Shown piece after piece: positions 35,980 through 44,867 of a stretch of DNA of 64,000 nt. The stretch's first letter is position 1. Each line of letters begins with the position of its first letter. The stretch is from the NCBI RefSeq assembly GCF_040702505.1, contig NZ_JBFBLC010000005.1, positions 62,001 to 126,000 on the forward strand, given 5' to 3'. The notes under the pieces are model-generated. The model was not told where the DNA came from. It did not search any database and saw nothing but the letters and a program-made list of their open reading frames with translations. The translations under genes and the position numbers were made by a program. The DNA is from Terrabacter sp040702505. GTDB taxonomy: Bacteria > Actinomycetota > Actinomycetes > Actinomycetales > Dermatophilaceae.

Positions 35980-38184
35980 ATGAAGCAGGTGGCCCAGAAC
36001 TACCGGTCGGGGGAGCTCGTCGTGCTCGACGCCCCCGAGCCGGCGTGCAAGTCCGGGGGAGTGCTCGTGCGCACGCTCTACTCCCTGATCTCCACCGGGA
36101 CCGAGCTGATGAAGGTGAGCGAGGCGCGGCTGTCGATGCTCGGCAAGGCCCGCGCCCGGCCGGACCAGGTGCGCAAGGTGCTCGACTCCGTCGCGCAGCA
36201 GGGGCCCGTGGCGACCTACAAGAAGGTCACCTCCACCCTCGACAGCTACACCCCGCTCGGCTACTCGCTCTGCGGTGTCGTGGTCGCGGTCGGTGCCGGC
36301 GCGGAGGACTTCTCCGTCGGCGACGTCGTGGCTGCCGCCGGCAACGAGTTCGCCCTGCACGCAGAGGTGAACTGGGTGCCGCGGAACCTGTGCGTGCCTG
36401 TGCCGGAGGGGGTCTCGCCGCAGCACGCCGCCTTCGCGACGGTGGGTGCGATCGCCATGCACGGCGTGCGGCGTGGTGAGCCCCAGCTCGGGGAGACCGC
36501 CTGCGTCATCGGGCTCGGCCTCGTCGGACAGCTCGTGGTCAGGCTCCTCGTGGCCGCCGGCGTGCGCGTCGTCGGCGTCGACACCGTGCCCGAGCGGTGC
36601 CGGCTGGCGGAGCAGGCGGGCGCCCTCGCCTGCGCAGGCCCCGATGCCGAGGGGACGGCATACGTCGAGCAGGTGCTGCGCGCGACGACCGACGGCCTCG
36701 GAGCCGACCAGGTCTACCTGGCCGCCGGCGGGGACACGAACGGCCCGGTGGAGCTCGCGGTGCGACTGGCCCGGGACCGGGCCCGCGTCGTCGACATCGG
36801 CAAGACGCGTCTCGACCTGCCTTGGAACGCCTTCTACGAGAAGGAGATCGACGTCCGCTTCTCGCGCTCCTACGGTCCGGGCCGCTATGACGACAGCTAC
36901 GAGCTGCACGGCCGCGACTACCCCGCCGGCTACGTCCGCTGGACCGAGCGGCGCAACCTCTCCTGCTTCCTCGACCTGCTCGCCGACCACTCCGTCGACG
37001 TCGCGCCGCTCGTCTCGGGCGTCCACGCCGTCGAGGACGCTGCGGACGTCTACTCCGCCCTCCGCGACGGCGGGCTGCGCGGCGTGGGCTTCCTCTTCGA
37101 GTACCCCCAGCCCGAGCCCGACGACACCGCGGCGCCGGACGACTTTCCAAGGGCGTATGCCGTCCCGCCCGTCACCGTGGCGCCGCTCGCCGAGCGGGGG
37201 CGGCCTCGGTCGGGCACGGCGGGTCAAGACACGGTGCGGATCGGGTTCATCGGCGCCGGCAGCTACGCCTCCTCGATGCTGCTCCCGCACCTCGCGAAGG
37301 ACCCGACGGCGACCCTGGCGACGGTGGCGACCACCCGGTCCCTCTCGGCCGTCAACGCCCAGCGCAAGTTCGGCTTCGCCCAGGCCACGACCGACACCGA
37401 GTCCCTGCTCGCCGACGAGGACATCGATGCGGTCTTCGTCGTCACGCGCCACCACTCGCACGCCGACCTCGTGTGCCGCGCGCTCGAGGCCGGCAAGGCC
37501 GTCTTCGTCGAGAAACCTCTGGCGCTGAACGACGCCGACGTCGACCGGGTGCTCGACGCGGTGACGAGGACCGGGAACGACCGGGTGATGGTCGGCTTCA
37601 ACAGGCGGTTCGCGCCGCTCTTCGTCGAGCTGCGCCGGCGCTTCGGTGCGGGCGGGCCGGTCACTGCCCGGTACCTCGTCAACGCCGGCCGGCTCGATGC
37701 CTCGAGCTGGTATCTCGACGAGGAGCTCGAGGGCTCGCGCTTCCTCGGGGAGGGCGGCCACTTTCTCGACACCCTGCTCGCGCTCATCGGGCACCCGCCG
37801 GTGGAGGTGAGCGCGCGGCAGACCTCCAACGAGCTCAACCTGCAGGCGACCCTGCGCTACGCCGACGGCTCCCTCGCCACCGTCGACTACGTGACCGACG
37901 GCGACAACCGCTTCCCCAAGGAGACGCTCGACATCACGGGCAGCGGCCGCAACGCACGGCTGGACAACTTCCGGCGCGCCACCGTGTGGACGCGTACCGG
38001 CAGGAGCGTCCGGCGATCGTTCAGCGGCCAGGACAAGGGCCAGCGTGCCGAGCTCGCAGCCTTCCTCGGCGCGGTCCGCTCCGGTGGGCCGATGCCGATC
38101 CCCCTCGACTCGCTGGTCTCGACCACTCGGGCGACGATCGCGGTCGGGCGCAGCCTCGCCTCGGGTGGGCCGGTGGCCCTGTGA
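35980..38184 (+). CDS. Bi-domain oxidoreductase: alcohol dehydrogenase-like plus Gfo/Idh/MocA domain
   Basis: A 734-residue fusion. Residues about 1-375 are a medium-chain dehydrogenase-like domain (STGTELMKV, GYSLCGVVVAVG, VIGLGLVGQLVVRLLVAAG), in which the usual zinc-binding Cys/His pattern is not seen. Residues about 410-730 are a Gfo/Idh/MocA dehydrogenase (IGFIGAGSYASSMLLPHL, GKAVFVEKPLALN, GEGGHFLDTL). The combination is known from EPS clusters beside heparinase-family genes, as here, but its reaction is not established; oxidation or epimerisation of a sugar is likely. GTGA overlap with the heparinase gene. Confidence 0.9.
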   Translation: MKQVAQNYRSGELVVLDAPEPACKSGGVLVRTLYSLISTGTELMKVSEARLSMLGKARARPDQVRKVLDSVAQQGPVATYKKVTSTLDSYTPLGYSLCGVVVAVGAGAEDFSVGDVVAAAGNEFALHAEVNWVPRNLCVPVPEGVSPQHAAFATVGAIAMHGVRRGEPQLGETACVIGLGLVGQLVVRLLVAAGVRVVGVDTVPERCRLAEQAGALACAGPDAEGTAYVEQVLRATTDGLGADQVYLAAGGDTNGPVELAVRLARDRARVVDIGKTRLDLPWNAFYEKEIDVRFSRSYGPGRYDDSYELHGRDYPAGYVRWTERRNLSCFLDLLADHSVDVAPLVSGVHAVEDAADVYSALRDGGLRGVGFLFEYPQPEPDDTAAPDDFPRAYAVPPVTVAPLAERGRPRSGTAGQDTVRIGFIGAGSYASSMLLPHLAKDPTATLATVATTRSLSAVNAQRKFGFAQATTDTESLLADEDIDAVFVVTRHHSHADLVCRALEAGKAVFVEKPLALNDADVDRVLDAVTRTGNDRVMVGFNRRFAPLFVELRRRFGAGGPVTARYLVNAGRLDASSWYLDEELEGSRFLGEGGHFLDTLLALIGHPPVEVSARQTSNELNLQATLRYADGSLATVDYVTDGDNRFPKETLDITGSGRNARLDNFRRATVWTRTGRSVRRSFSGQDKGQRAELAAFLGAVRSGGPMPIPLDSLVSTTRATIAVGRSLASGGPVAL

Positions 38185-40298
38185 GCCGATCCCTGGGCTG
38201 GTACGCCGACCGGCTGCGCCGCATGCCTCCGCACGAGGTCGCCGCTCGCGTCGGTGACCGCCGACGTCAGCTGACGTGGCGGCGCCGCTGGGTGCGTCCC
38301 GAGGCGACGGGCTGGGCGAGCGGCCCCGTGCCCGGGGTGCTGCCGCACCGCTCGTTCGACTCGACGGTTCCGGCCTCGGCGCGGGACCTGGTCCCGGCCT
38401 CGGCCCGGGAGGCGCTCGTCGCCGCGGCCGACGGCGTGCTCGCCGGCGACGTCCTCGTGCTCGGCCACCCACGCCCCGACCTCGCCGACCCGGACTGGTT
38501 CCTCGACCCCGCGAGCGGACGGCGGGCGCCCCAGTCGGCGTACGCGTTCTCGATCGACCACCGGGACGAGGCGGTCACCGGCAACGTCAAGCTCGTCTGG
38601 GAGCTGTCCCGCCACCACCACCTGACGGTGCTGGCGGCGGCCTGGTGGCTGACCGGGGACGAGCGGTACGCCGTCGCGACCGCCGCCCAGCTGCGCTCCT
38701 GGTGGGCCGCGAACCCGTTCCTGTCCGGCGTGCACTGGACGAGTGGCATCGAGCTCGGCATCCGGCTGCTCAGCTGGGTGTGGGTGCGACGGCTCCTCGA
38801 AGGCTGGCCCGGTGCGCCGGCACTCTTCGAGGACAACGCGGTCGCCCTGCACCAGATCCGTTGGCACCAGGAGCATCTCGCGGCGTTCCGCAGCACCGGC
38901 TCGTCGGCCAACAACCACCTCGTCGCGGAGGCGTGCGGTCGGTTGGCGGCGGCCTGCGCCTTTCCCTGGTTCGCCGAGAGCGCCCGCTGGCGCACCGACG
39001 CCGCCCGCGAGCTGGAGGCCTCTCTCGAGGCCAACACCTTCCCGAGCGGGGTGAACCGCGAGCAGGCTTCCGACTACCACCGGTTCGTCACGGAGCTCGC
39101 CCTGCTGGGGCTGGCCGAAGCCGACCGTTCCGGGCGCCCGCTGTCCGCCGCGACCAAGCGCCTCGTCGCAGGCTCCGTCGATGCGGCCGCTGCACTCCTC
39201 GACCCGTGGGGCCGGCCGCCCCGCCAGGGGGACGGCGACGAGGGTCGCGGGCTCGTGGCCGACGGTGTCGCGGCGGACCCGTGGCTGACGCTGCTCGCCA
39301 CGGGCGCGGCGGTGTTCGGTGCCCTCGAATGGTGGCCGCGGGCCGACGCCGGTGTCACGAGCGTGCTCGTCGGCGCGCTCGCCGATCCGTGCGTCGCCCC
39401 GGACCGCCCAGCGGTCGCCCCGGCCGCGTTCCCCGACGCCGGGATCCACCTGCTGAGGGCCGTCTCGCCGGAGGGGGAGCCGCTGCTGTGGTGCCGGTGC
39501 GACGGTGGCCCGCAGGGGTTCCTGTCCATCGCCGCCCACGGCCACGCCGACGCCCTGGCGCTCGAGGTGAGGTCGGCGGGGGTCGACCTGCTCGTCGACC
39601 CGGGGACGTACTGCTACCACGGGGAACCGCAGTGGCGCAGCTACTTCCGATCGACGCGGGCGCACAACACCGTCGAGGTGGACGGGGTCAGCCAAGCGGT
39701 GGAAGGAGGCCCGTTCCTCTGGACCACGCACGCCGACGCCGAGGTCGACCGGGCGGGCGAGGAACGTGAGGCCGACGGCCGGCGGCGGCAGGTCTGGGTC
39801 GCGCACCACACGGCATACGCCCGCCTCGATGCCCAGCTGCGGCACACCCGGCACGTCACGGTGGAGACCTGCACCGGCGAGCTCGTCGTCGTGGACACGC
39901 TGACCGGCGGCACCCGGCACTCGGCCCGCCTGAGCTGGCACCTGGGCCCGGAGGTGACGGTGGCGCTGCAGGAGAGCGTGGCGCATCTCTCGTGGCCCGG
40001 CACCGAGGGGCGGCGCCAGGCGTGGCTGCAGCTCCCGGAACAGCTCGAGTGGACGGTCCACCGCGGGCGGACCGACCCCGTCGCAGGGTGGTACTCGCCG
40101 TGGTTCGGGGAGCGTGTCCCGACGACGACGCTGGTGGGAGTGGGGGACTGGACGGGCGTCGTCGAGCTGCGGACCGCCCTGTCCCTGGACAGTCGGCTGG
40201 AGGCGGCCGGGGAAACCCCCGAAACGGCCCAGGTGGCCCTGACGCCGGAGTTAGCCTTGGGCGGCAACGTCCCACCGCGTGTCCGGGAACTGCCGTGA
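38181..40298 (+). CDS. Heparinase II/III family protein (alginate lyase-like)
   Basis: A 705-residue protein. The N-terminal part is an alpha/alpha toroid: WELSRHHHLTVLAAAWWLTGDERY, SANNHLVAEACG and FPSGVNREQASDYHRFV hold the conserved Asn-His and Tyr residues of the catalytic cleft. The C-terminal beta-sandwich contains HGHADALALEV and DPGTYCYHG, typical of heparinase II/III-like lyases. No signal peptide is evident, so it may act on lipid-linked or cytoplasmic material, or be exported in another way. Such proteins often accompany EPS biosynthesis, and polyuronate is the expected substrate class. GTG start; coupled at both ends. Confidence 0.88.
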   Translation: MSRSLGWYADRLRRMPPHEVAARVGDRRRQLTWRRRWVRPEATGWASGPVPGVLPHRSFDSTVPASARDLVPASAREALVAAADGVLAGDVLVLGHPRPDLADPDWFLDPASGRRAPQSAYAFSIDHRDEAVTGNVKLVWELSRHHHLTVLAAAWWLTGDERYAVATAAQLRSWWAANPFLSGVHWTSGIELGIRLLSWVWVRRLLEGWPGAPALFEDNAVALHQIRWHQEHLAAFRSTGSSANNHLVAEACGRLAAACAFPWFAESARWRTDAARELEASLEANTFPSGVNREQASDYHRFVTELALLGLAEADRSGRPLSAATKRLVAGSVDAAAALLDPWGRPPRQGDGDEGRGLVADGVAADPWLTLLATGAAVFGALEWWPRADAGVTSVLVGALADPCVAPDRPAVAPAAFPDAGIHLLRAVSPEGEPLLWCRCDGGPQGFLSIAAHGHADALALEVRSAGVDLLVDPGTYCYHGEPQWRSYFRSTRAHNTVEVDGVSQAVEGGPFLWTTHADAEVDRAGEEREADGRRRQVWVAHHTAYARLDAQLRHTRHVTVETCTGELVVVDTLTGGTRHSARLSWHLGPEVTVALQESVAHLSWPGTEGRRQAWLQLPEQLEWTVHRGRTDPVAGWYSPWFGERVPTTTLVGVGDWTGVVELRTALSLDSRLEAAGETPETAQVALTPELALGGNVPPRVRELP

Positions 40299-41929
40299 GC
40301 GAACAGATCATCGACCTGCGGTCGGTATGGGCCATCCTCCGCAGACATACGCGTGGCCTCGCCGTCGCCGCCGTCGTCGGTGCCGCAGCAGGCGGCGCGG
40401 CGCTGACCATGGTGGCGCCCGAGTACACCAGCAGCACGCTGATGGTCTTCCAGGCGACCCCGACCGGCACACCGCCACCGGCGAACGCGCACGCCATCGA
40501 CACGCAGGTCCAGATCGCACTGAGTGATGCGGTGCTCGCCAAGGCGGGTCAGGCACTCCAGAAGCCGCTCAGCGCGACCCAGGTCGCGGACCGGGTCGTG
40601 GTCGAGTCCCCGACCGACGAGGTCCTCACCATCACCGCGCGAGGTGAGACCCCGGCACAGGCCGAGCAGCTCGCCACCGCAGTGGCGGACGCCGACATCG
40701 CCTACCTCCAGACCACGGCGAGCGGCCTGACGAACGACGAGCGCTCGGCTCTGGAGGACCGCAAGACGGCACTGACCGAGAGCCTGAGCGCGGTGCGAGG
40801 TGAGCTGACCAAGACGAACAACCGCCTGCGGTCGGAGGTGCCGAACTCGGCGGCCGCCAAGACCGACGCCGCGACGCTCTCGCAGCTCACCGCCCGGCAG
40901 GCCGACCTGGTGCTGCAGGTCGATGCCCTCGAGCGACAGCTCACCGGGCAGTCCACCAGCACGGAGGCGGCAGCCGTGCCACAGCTGGTGGGCACGGCGT
41001 CTCCCGCGCAATCCCAGCCGGCCGTGGTGCGTGGCGCCCTCTACGTCGGACTCGGAGCCGCTGTCGCGCTGCTGGCGTATGCCGCCCTCGTCGTCCTGCG
41101 CGGGCGACGGGAGAAGGTCCTTCGCTCGCGCGACCAGATCGCCGACAGCATCGGCGTCACCGTGGTGGCCTCGGTCCAGAGCCGCACTCCACGGTCGGTG
41201 GCCGGGTGGGTGAGCCTGCTGCGGGGCTACTCCCCGGGCAGCTCGGACGCGTGGGCGCTGCACCAGATCGTGCAACGGTTCGGCTCAGACGCCCCCCTTG
41301 GCTCCGGTGCCGGCGGCGCAGTCGGCCCACCGTCCGCCGCGCGCCGGACCGTCGGGCGCCGGGCGGACGACCGCCGCACCAGGCAGCTTCTGGTCCTGTC
41401 GCTCGCTGGCGACCAGCCGGCGCTCGCCCTCGGCCCGCAGCTGGCCTCGTTCGCGGCGGCCACCGGGAAGCAGACCCGGCTGGTCACCACGTCGCAGCGC
41501 GACGAGTCCACGAACTCGCTCCGTGCCGCGTGCGCCCGGGTGGGAGGTCACGAGCAGCTCCGTGCAGGCCTCACGGTGGACAGCCAGCACGACGGCACCG
41601 TGCAGGCGGAGCTCGAGGTGCACCCCGTGACGGTGTCCCGGCAGGACCCCGCCCGAGACCTTCCCCGTCTCGAGGGTGTCGTCACGCTGCTCGCCGTCTC
41701 CTCAGGTGGCGCCACCGCCGAGGACCTGGCGCGCGTCGCCCTGGCGGCCGACGCAGCCGGCGTGCCGCTCGTCGGGCTCGTCGTGACCAACCCCGACCCA
41801 CTCGACCGCACCACGGGACGCCTCCAGCCCGCGGAGCGCGCCGTCCTGGCCCCCCTTCCCTCCCTGATGACCGGGGCGACTGATCACGGCGACCCGACGG
41901 TGCCGACGGCGACAGGACGCAAGCGGTGA
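40295..41929 (+). CDS. Wzz/YveK-type chain-length protein with degenerate ATPase-like domain (first)
   Basis: A 544-residue membrane protein. The Wzz domain starts near residue 5 (IIDLRSVWAILRRHTRG), with transmembrane helix 1 at about 22-42. A periplasmic coiled-coil region (about 130-230) follows, then transmembrane helix 2 near 250-270. The cytoplasmic half contains LLVLSLAGDQPALALGPQLASFAAATGK, which lines up in position with the tyrosine-kinase (BY-kinase) ATPase of Wzc/CpsD but has no GK(S/T) P-loop and no tyrosine-rich tail. It probably sets EPS chain length with the following paralogue. GTGA overlaps on both sides. Confidence 0.82.
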   Translation: MSEQIIDLRSVWAILRRHTRGLAVAAVVGAAAGGAALTMVAPEYTSSTLMVFQATPTGTPPPANAHAIDTQVQIALSDAVLAKAGQALQKPLSATQVADRVVVESPTDEVLTITARGETPAQAEQLATAVADADIAYLQTTASGLTNDERSALEDRKTALTESLSAVRGELTKTNNRLRSEVPNSAAAKTDAATLSQLTARQADLVLQVDALERQLTGQSTSTEAAAVPQLVGTASPAQSQPAVVRGALYVGLGAAVALLAYAALVVLRGRREKVLRSRDQIADSIGVTVVASVQSRTPRSVAGWVSLLRGYSPGSSDAWALHQIVQRFGSDAPLGSGAGGAVGPPSAARRTVGRRADDRRTRQLLVLSLAGDQPALALGPQLASFAAATGKQTRLVTTSQRDESTNSLRAACARVGGHEQLRAGLTVDSQHDGTVQAELEVHPVTVSRQDPARDLPRLEGVVTLLAVSSGGATAEDLARVALAADAAGVPLVGLVVTNPDPLDRTTGRLQPAERAVLAPLPSLMTGATDHGDPTVPTATGRKR

Positions 41930-43632
41930 TCGACCTCGGCTGGCGCATCGAGGAGGAGCGCGAGCTCGACCCGGAGGAGTCCCCCCGGCCGCTGCTCAGC
42001 ACCTGGCACCACCTGCGCACCGCGTTGCGACGCCGGTGGCGGACGATCGCGGCCGTGAGCTGCCTCGGGCTGCTGCTGGGCCTGGCCCTCGTTGCGGTGA
42101 AGCCTCCGGGCAGCGTCGCCACGACCACGCTGCTCATGGCCCACCCGGCCGACATGGACGCGACCGCCGGCAGCGCCACGGACGTGAGCCTGCTGAACAC
42201 GCGCACCGTCTCGGACCGCACCGTCCGAGCGCTGGGGCTGGACCTCACGCCCGAGGCCTTCCGGTCCACAGTCACGGCCGAGACGGTCACCCCCGAGATC
42301 CTCACCATCACGGTCACCGGTCCCGACGACGCCGATGCCGTCGCGAGGGGCAAGGAGCTGGTGCGCCAGTACCTCTCCTTCCGTGCCGAGCAGCTGAGGG
42401 CGCGGTCCAGCGGGGTCCGGTCCGAGTACTCGCCGAAGATCGCCGCCGCGCAGCAGCAGGTCGCCGACCTGACGAAGCAGTTCGAGCAGCTGAGCGCGCA
42501 GGGTTCCCAGGGCGCCAACCAGGCCTTCGACGTGCTGGCGCGCCGCAGCGACCTCAACACGAAGATCGCGGCGTGGCAGGAGACCGTCGACACCGCCACG
42601 CTCCAGACGGGGGCGGCCATCGAGTCCACGCACGTCATCGACCCCGTGCACGCGGACCGGTCCTCGGTGAAGCGCGCCGCTGTCCTGGCCGGGTTGACCG
42701 GCCTGCTCCTCGGAGTGGCGCTCGCCGGGGGAGTCGTGCTCTTCCGGGCGCTCGTCTCCGAACGGCTGCGTCGCCGCCAGGACGTCGGCATCGCCCTGGG
42801 CACGTCGGTGCGATTCAGCGTGCGCTCGCCCGGTCCTGTCAGCCGGGACTCCGGCTGGCGACGGTTCGTGCCGCGTAGGACGGGCTGGAGCGGGGACGAC
42901 CTGGCCACGCTGGCGCACGGACTCGAGCAGGCCGTGGAGTCGTATGCCGCCACGTCGCCGGACAGCTCGCCAGGACAGCTCGACCTGGACCTCAAGACGT
43001 CCGGGGAGGGGGTCGCGCCGGCTGCCGTCACGAACGGCCATGCCGCTGGTTTCCGGCTGCACAACGGGCTCCTGTCACCCACGGCCACGATCGCACGAGC
43101 CGCACGTCCGGGGCGTGCGGTGGCGCTGGCCGCGATGGGCAACCCCCGCGCCGGGGCGGACGTCGTCACGGCTGCGGCCGGCGCGCTCCGGGACCGTGGG
43201 GTGTCCGTGCTGCTCGTGGACCTGAGCCGACAGGGAGCGCTGGCTGCCACGGCAGAAGCCGGCGGCCTCGACGTGCGGCGGCCCGACGGCATACCCGGGT
43301 TGTCACGGGGTCCGAGAGGCGCGGCCGAGGGGCTGTCCGGCGAGCTGCCCGAAGACCCCCGGACCGTCGGCTGGGACCGCGCCGACGTCGTCCTCGCGCT
43401 CGTGGAGGTCGACCCAGGGATCGAGGTGCAGCCCCTCGCCACCTGGGTGGAGCAGGTCGTGCCGCTCGTGACGGCCGGTGCGGTGACTGCCGAGCTGCTG
43501 AGCACCACGGGCACCCTGGTCCGTGAGGCCGGCCTCGACCTGCCGTTCGCCATGATGGTCGGCTGCGACGCCACCGACCAGAGCCTCGGCATCGTCGCGG
43601 TGGACGACGCGCAGCCGGTGGCAAGGAGCTGA
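41926..43632 (+). CDS. Wzz/YveK-type chain-length protein with degenerate ATPase-like domain (second)
   Basis: A 568-residue paralogue of the preceding protein. Transmembrane helix 1 is at about 43-65 (VSCLGLLLGLALVAVKPPG), the periplasmic coiled coil is at about 160-220 and transmembrane helix 2 at about 250-275. The cytoplasmic region ends in a Rossmann-like segment, AVALAAMGNPRAGADVVTAA followed by VSVLLVDLSRQG. The second motif resembles the Walker A' LLIDxDxR of bacterial tyrosine kinases, while the expected Walker A lacks lysine and Ser/Thr. A pseudo-kinase role is inferred. GTG start; the stop overlaps the next ATG (TGATG). Confidence 0.82.
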   Translation: MIDLGWRIEEERELDPEESPRPLLSTWHHLRTALRRRWRTIAAVSCLGLLLGLALVAVKPPGSVATTTLLMAHPADMDATAGSATDVSLLNTRTVSDRTVRALGLDLTPEAFRSTVTAETVTPEILTITVTGPDDADAVARGKELVRQYLSFRAEQLRARSSGVRSEYSPKIAAAQQQVADLTKQFEQLSAQGSQGANQAFDVLARRSDLNTKIAAWQETVDTATLQTGAAIESTHVIDPVHADRSSVKRAAVLAGLTGLLLGVALAGGVVLFRALVSERLRRRQDVGIALGTSVRFSVRSPGPVSRDSGWRRFVPRRTGWSGDDLATLAHGLEQAVESYAATSPDSSPGQLDLDLKTSGEGVAPAAVTNGHAAGFRLHNGLLSPTATIARAARPGRAVALAAMGNPRAGADVVTAAAGALRDRGVSVLLVDLSRQGALAATAEAGGLDVRRPDGIPGLSRGPRGAAEGLSGELPEDPRTVGWDRADVVLALVEVDPGIEVQPLATWVEQVVPLVTAGAVTAELLSTTGTLVREAGLDLPFAMMVGCDATDQSLGIVAVDDAQPVARS

Positions 43633-44867
43633 TGGTGACCGTCGCTCTGCCAGCCACGCGCCGAGGCGCCGAGGTCGCGCGGGGTCGTGACAAGGTGCGC
43701 ACGCGCGCCGGGCGCCTGCCGAAGCTGGTCCTCATCGCGTGGGCGGCACTGCTCTTCAACGTCCTCACGCGCGCGGGAGACGGGACCATCATCCCCATCC
43801 CGCCCGCCATCTCGTCCGCGATGGCGCAGGGCTCGTTGCTCGTCGCGCTCCTCTTCGCGCTGCTGGCCAACCCGCGCCTGGTGATGAGGCCGACGCTCTT
43901 CCTCGTGTTGCTCACCGTCATGGCGGTCGTCGCGTTCGTCGTGAGCCTCCACAGCGACTTCATCGCGGGCTCGACCTTCCGCGGGGCGCGGCTGCTCGGC
44001 TTCATCGCCTGCCTGTGGCTGCTGACGCCGTGGTGGGGCCGTGATGACCTGCTCCTGCTGCGCTGCCACTGGGCCTGCCTGTGGGCGATCATCGCCTCGG
44101 TGGTCGTGGGTGCCGCGCTGGGCCCCGGCAAGGCGTTCGCCAACGACGGCAGGCTCGGGGGCACGCTGTGGCCGATCTGGCCCACGCAGGTCGCCCACTA
44201 CAGCGCGGTCCTGCTGGGCCTGACCGCGATCCTGTGGATGTGCCGGGTCATCACCGGGCGGCACGCGCTGCTGGCCGCGCTGGTGACGGCGGCCGTCCTC
44301 CTCGAGACGCACACACGCACCGCGCTGCTCGCGCTCGTGGTCGGCCTCGTGCTGGCCAGTGCCAGCCTCTTCGTGGGACACGCGAGGGTGCGCCGGGCGT
44401 CCGTCACCGCGGTCGTCGTGGGACTGGGCGTCGGCGTCTCGGTGGCTCCGCAGGTCCTGTCGTGGCTGATGAGGGGGCAGTCGGCGCAGCAGGCGTCCGC
44501 CCTCACCGGCCGGGCGGAGGTGTGGTCCTCCGTCTCCCAGTTGACGCGCCCCCTGGTCAAGGACGTCTTCGGGGACGGCCTGTCCAACAAGTCGTTCAAC
44601 GGCGCCTCCATCGACAGCAGCTGGGTCTCGACGTTCCTCGACCTGGGCTGGTTCGGCATCGCCCTCGAGGTCAGCTTCCTGCTGGTGCTGGTCCTCATGG
44701 TGGTCACCCGTGCGCGGGGCCCACGCCGGGCACTGGCCCTCTTCCTCCTCGCCTACTGCGTGGTCTCGTCGTTCACCGAGACCGGCCTCGGCGACGCATC
44801 CGCCTATCTGCTCGACCTCGTGGTGGCTGCATCTCTGCTCGTCACTCCGCCCAGGCTCCCAGCGTGA
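43632..44867 (+). CDS. O-antigen ligase/polymerase family protein (Wzy/WaaL-like)
   Basis: A 411-residue polytopic membrane protein with about eleven hydrophobic helices. The large extracytoplasmic loop carries LGGTLWPIWPTQVAHYSAVLL, followed by ETHTRTALLAL, the H-x-R-T type motif of the Wzy_C family, and LTGRAEVWSSV with FGDGLSNKSF. It is the best candidate for the polymerase that joins flipped repeat units. The ATG overlaps the preceding stop, and its own stop overlaps the next GTG. Confidence 0.87.
   Translation: MVTVALPATRRGAEVARGRDKVRTRAGRLPKLVLIAWAALLFNVLTRAGDGTIIPIPPAISSAMAQGSLLVALLFALLANPRLVMRPTLFLVLLTVMAVVAFVVSLHSDFIAGSTFRGARLLGFIACLWLLTPWWGRDDLLLLRCHWACLWAIIASVVVGAALGPGKAFANDGRLGGTLWPIWPTQVAHYSAVLLGLTAILWMCRVITGRHALLAALVTAAVLLETHTRTALLALVVGLVLASASLFVGHARVRRASVTAVVVGLGVGVSVAPQVLSWLMRGQSAQQASALTGRAEVWSSVSQLTRPLVKDVFGDGLSNKSFNGASIDSSWVSTFLDLGWFGIALEVSFLLVLVLMVVTRARGPRRALALFLLAYCVVSSFTETGLGDASAYLLDLVVAASLLVTPPRLPA

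Noticed and set aside
35917..38472. 851-codon open frame on the - strand opposite the bi-domain oxidoreductase
   Set aside because: Low-complexity Arg/Val/Gly-rich sequence; the + strand has two recognisable dehydrogenase domains and overlapping neighbour genes.
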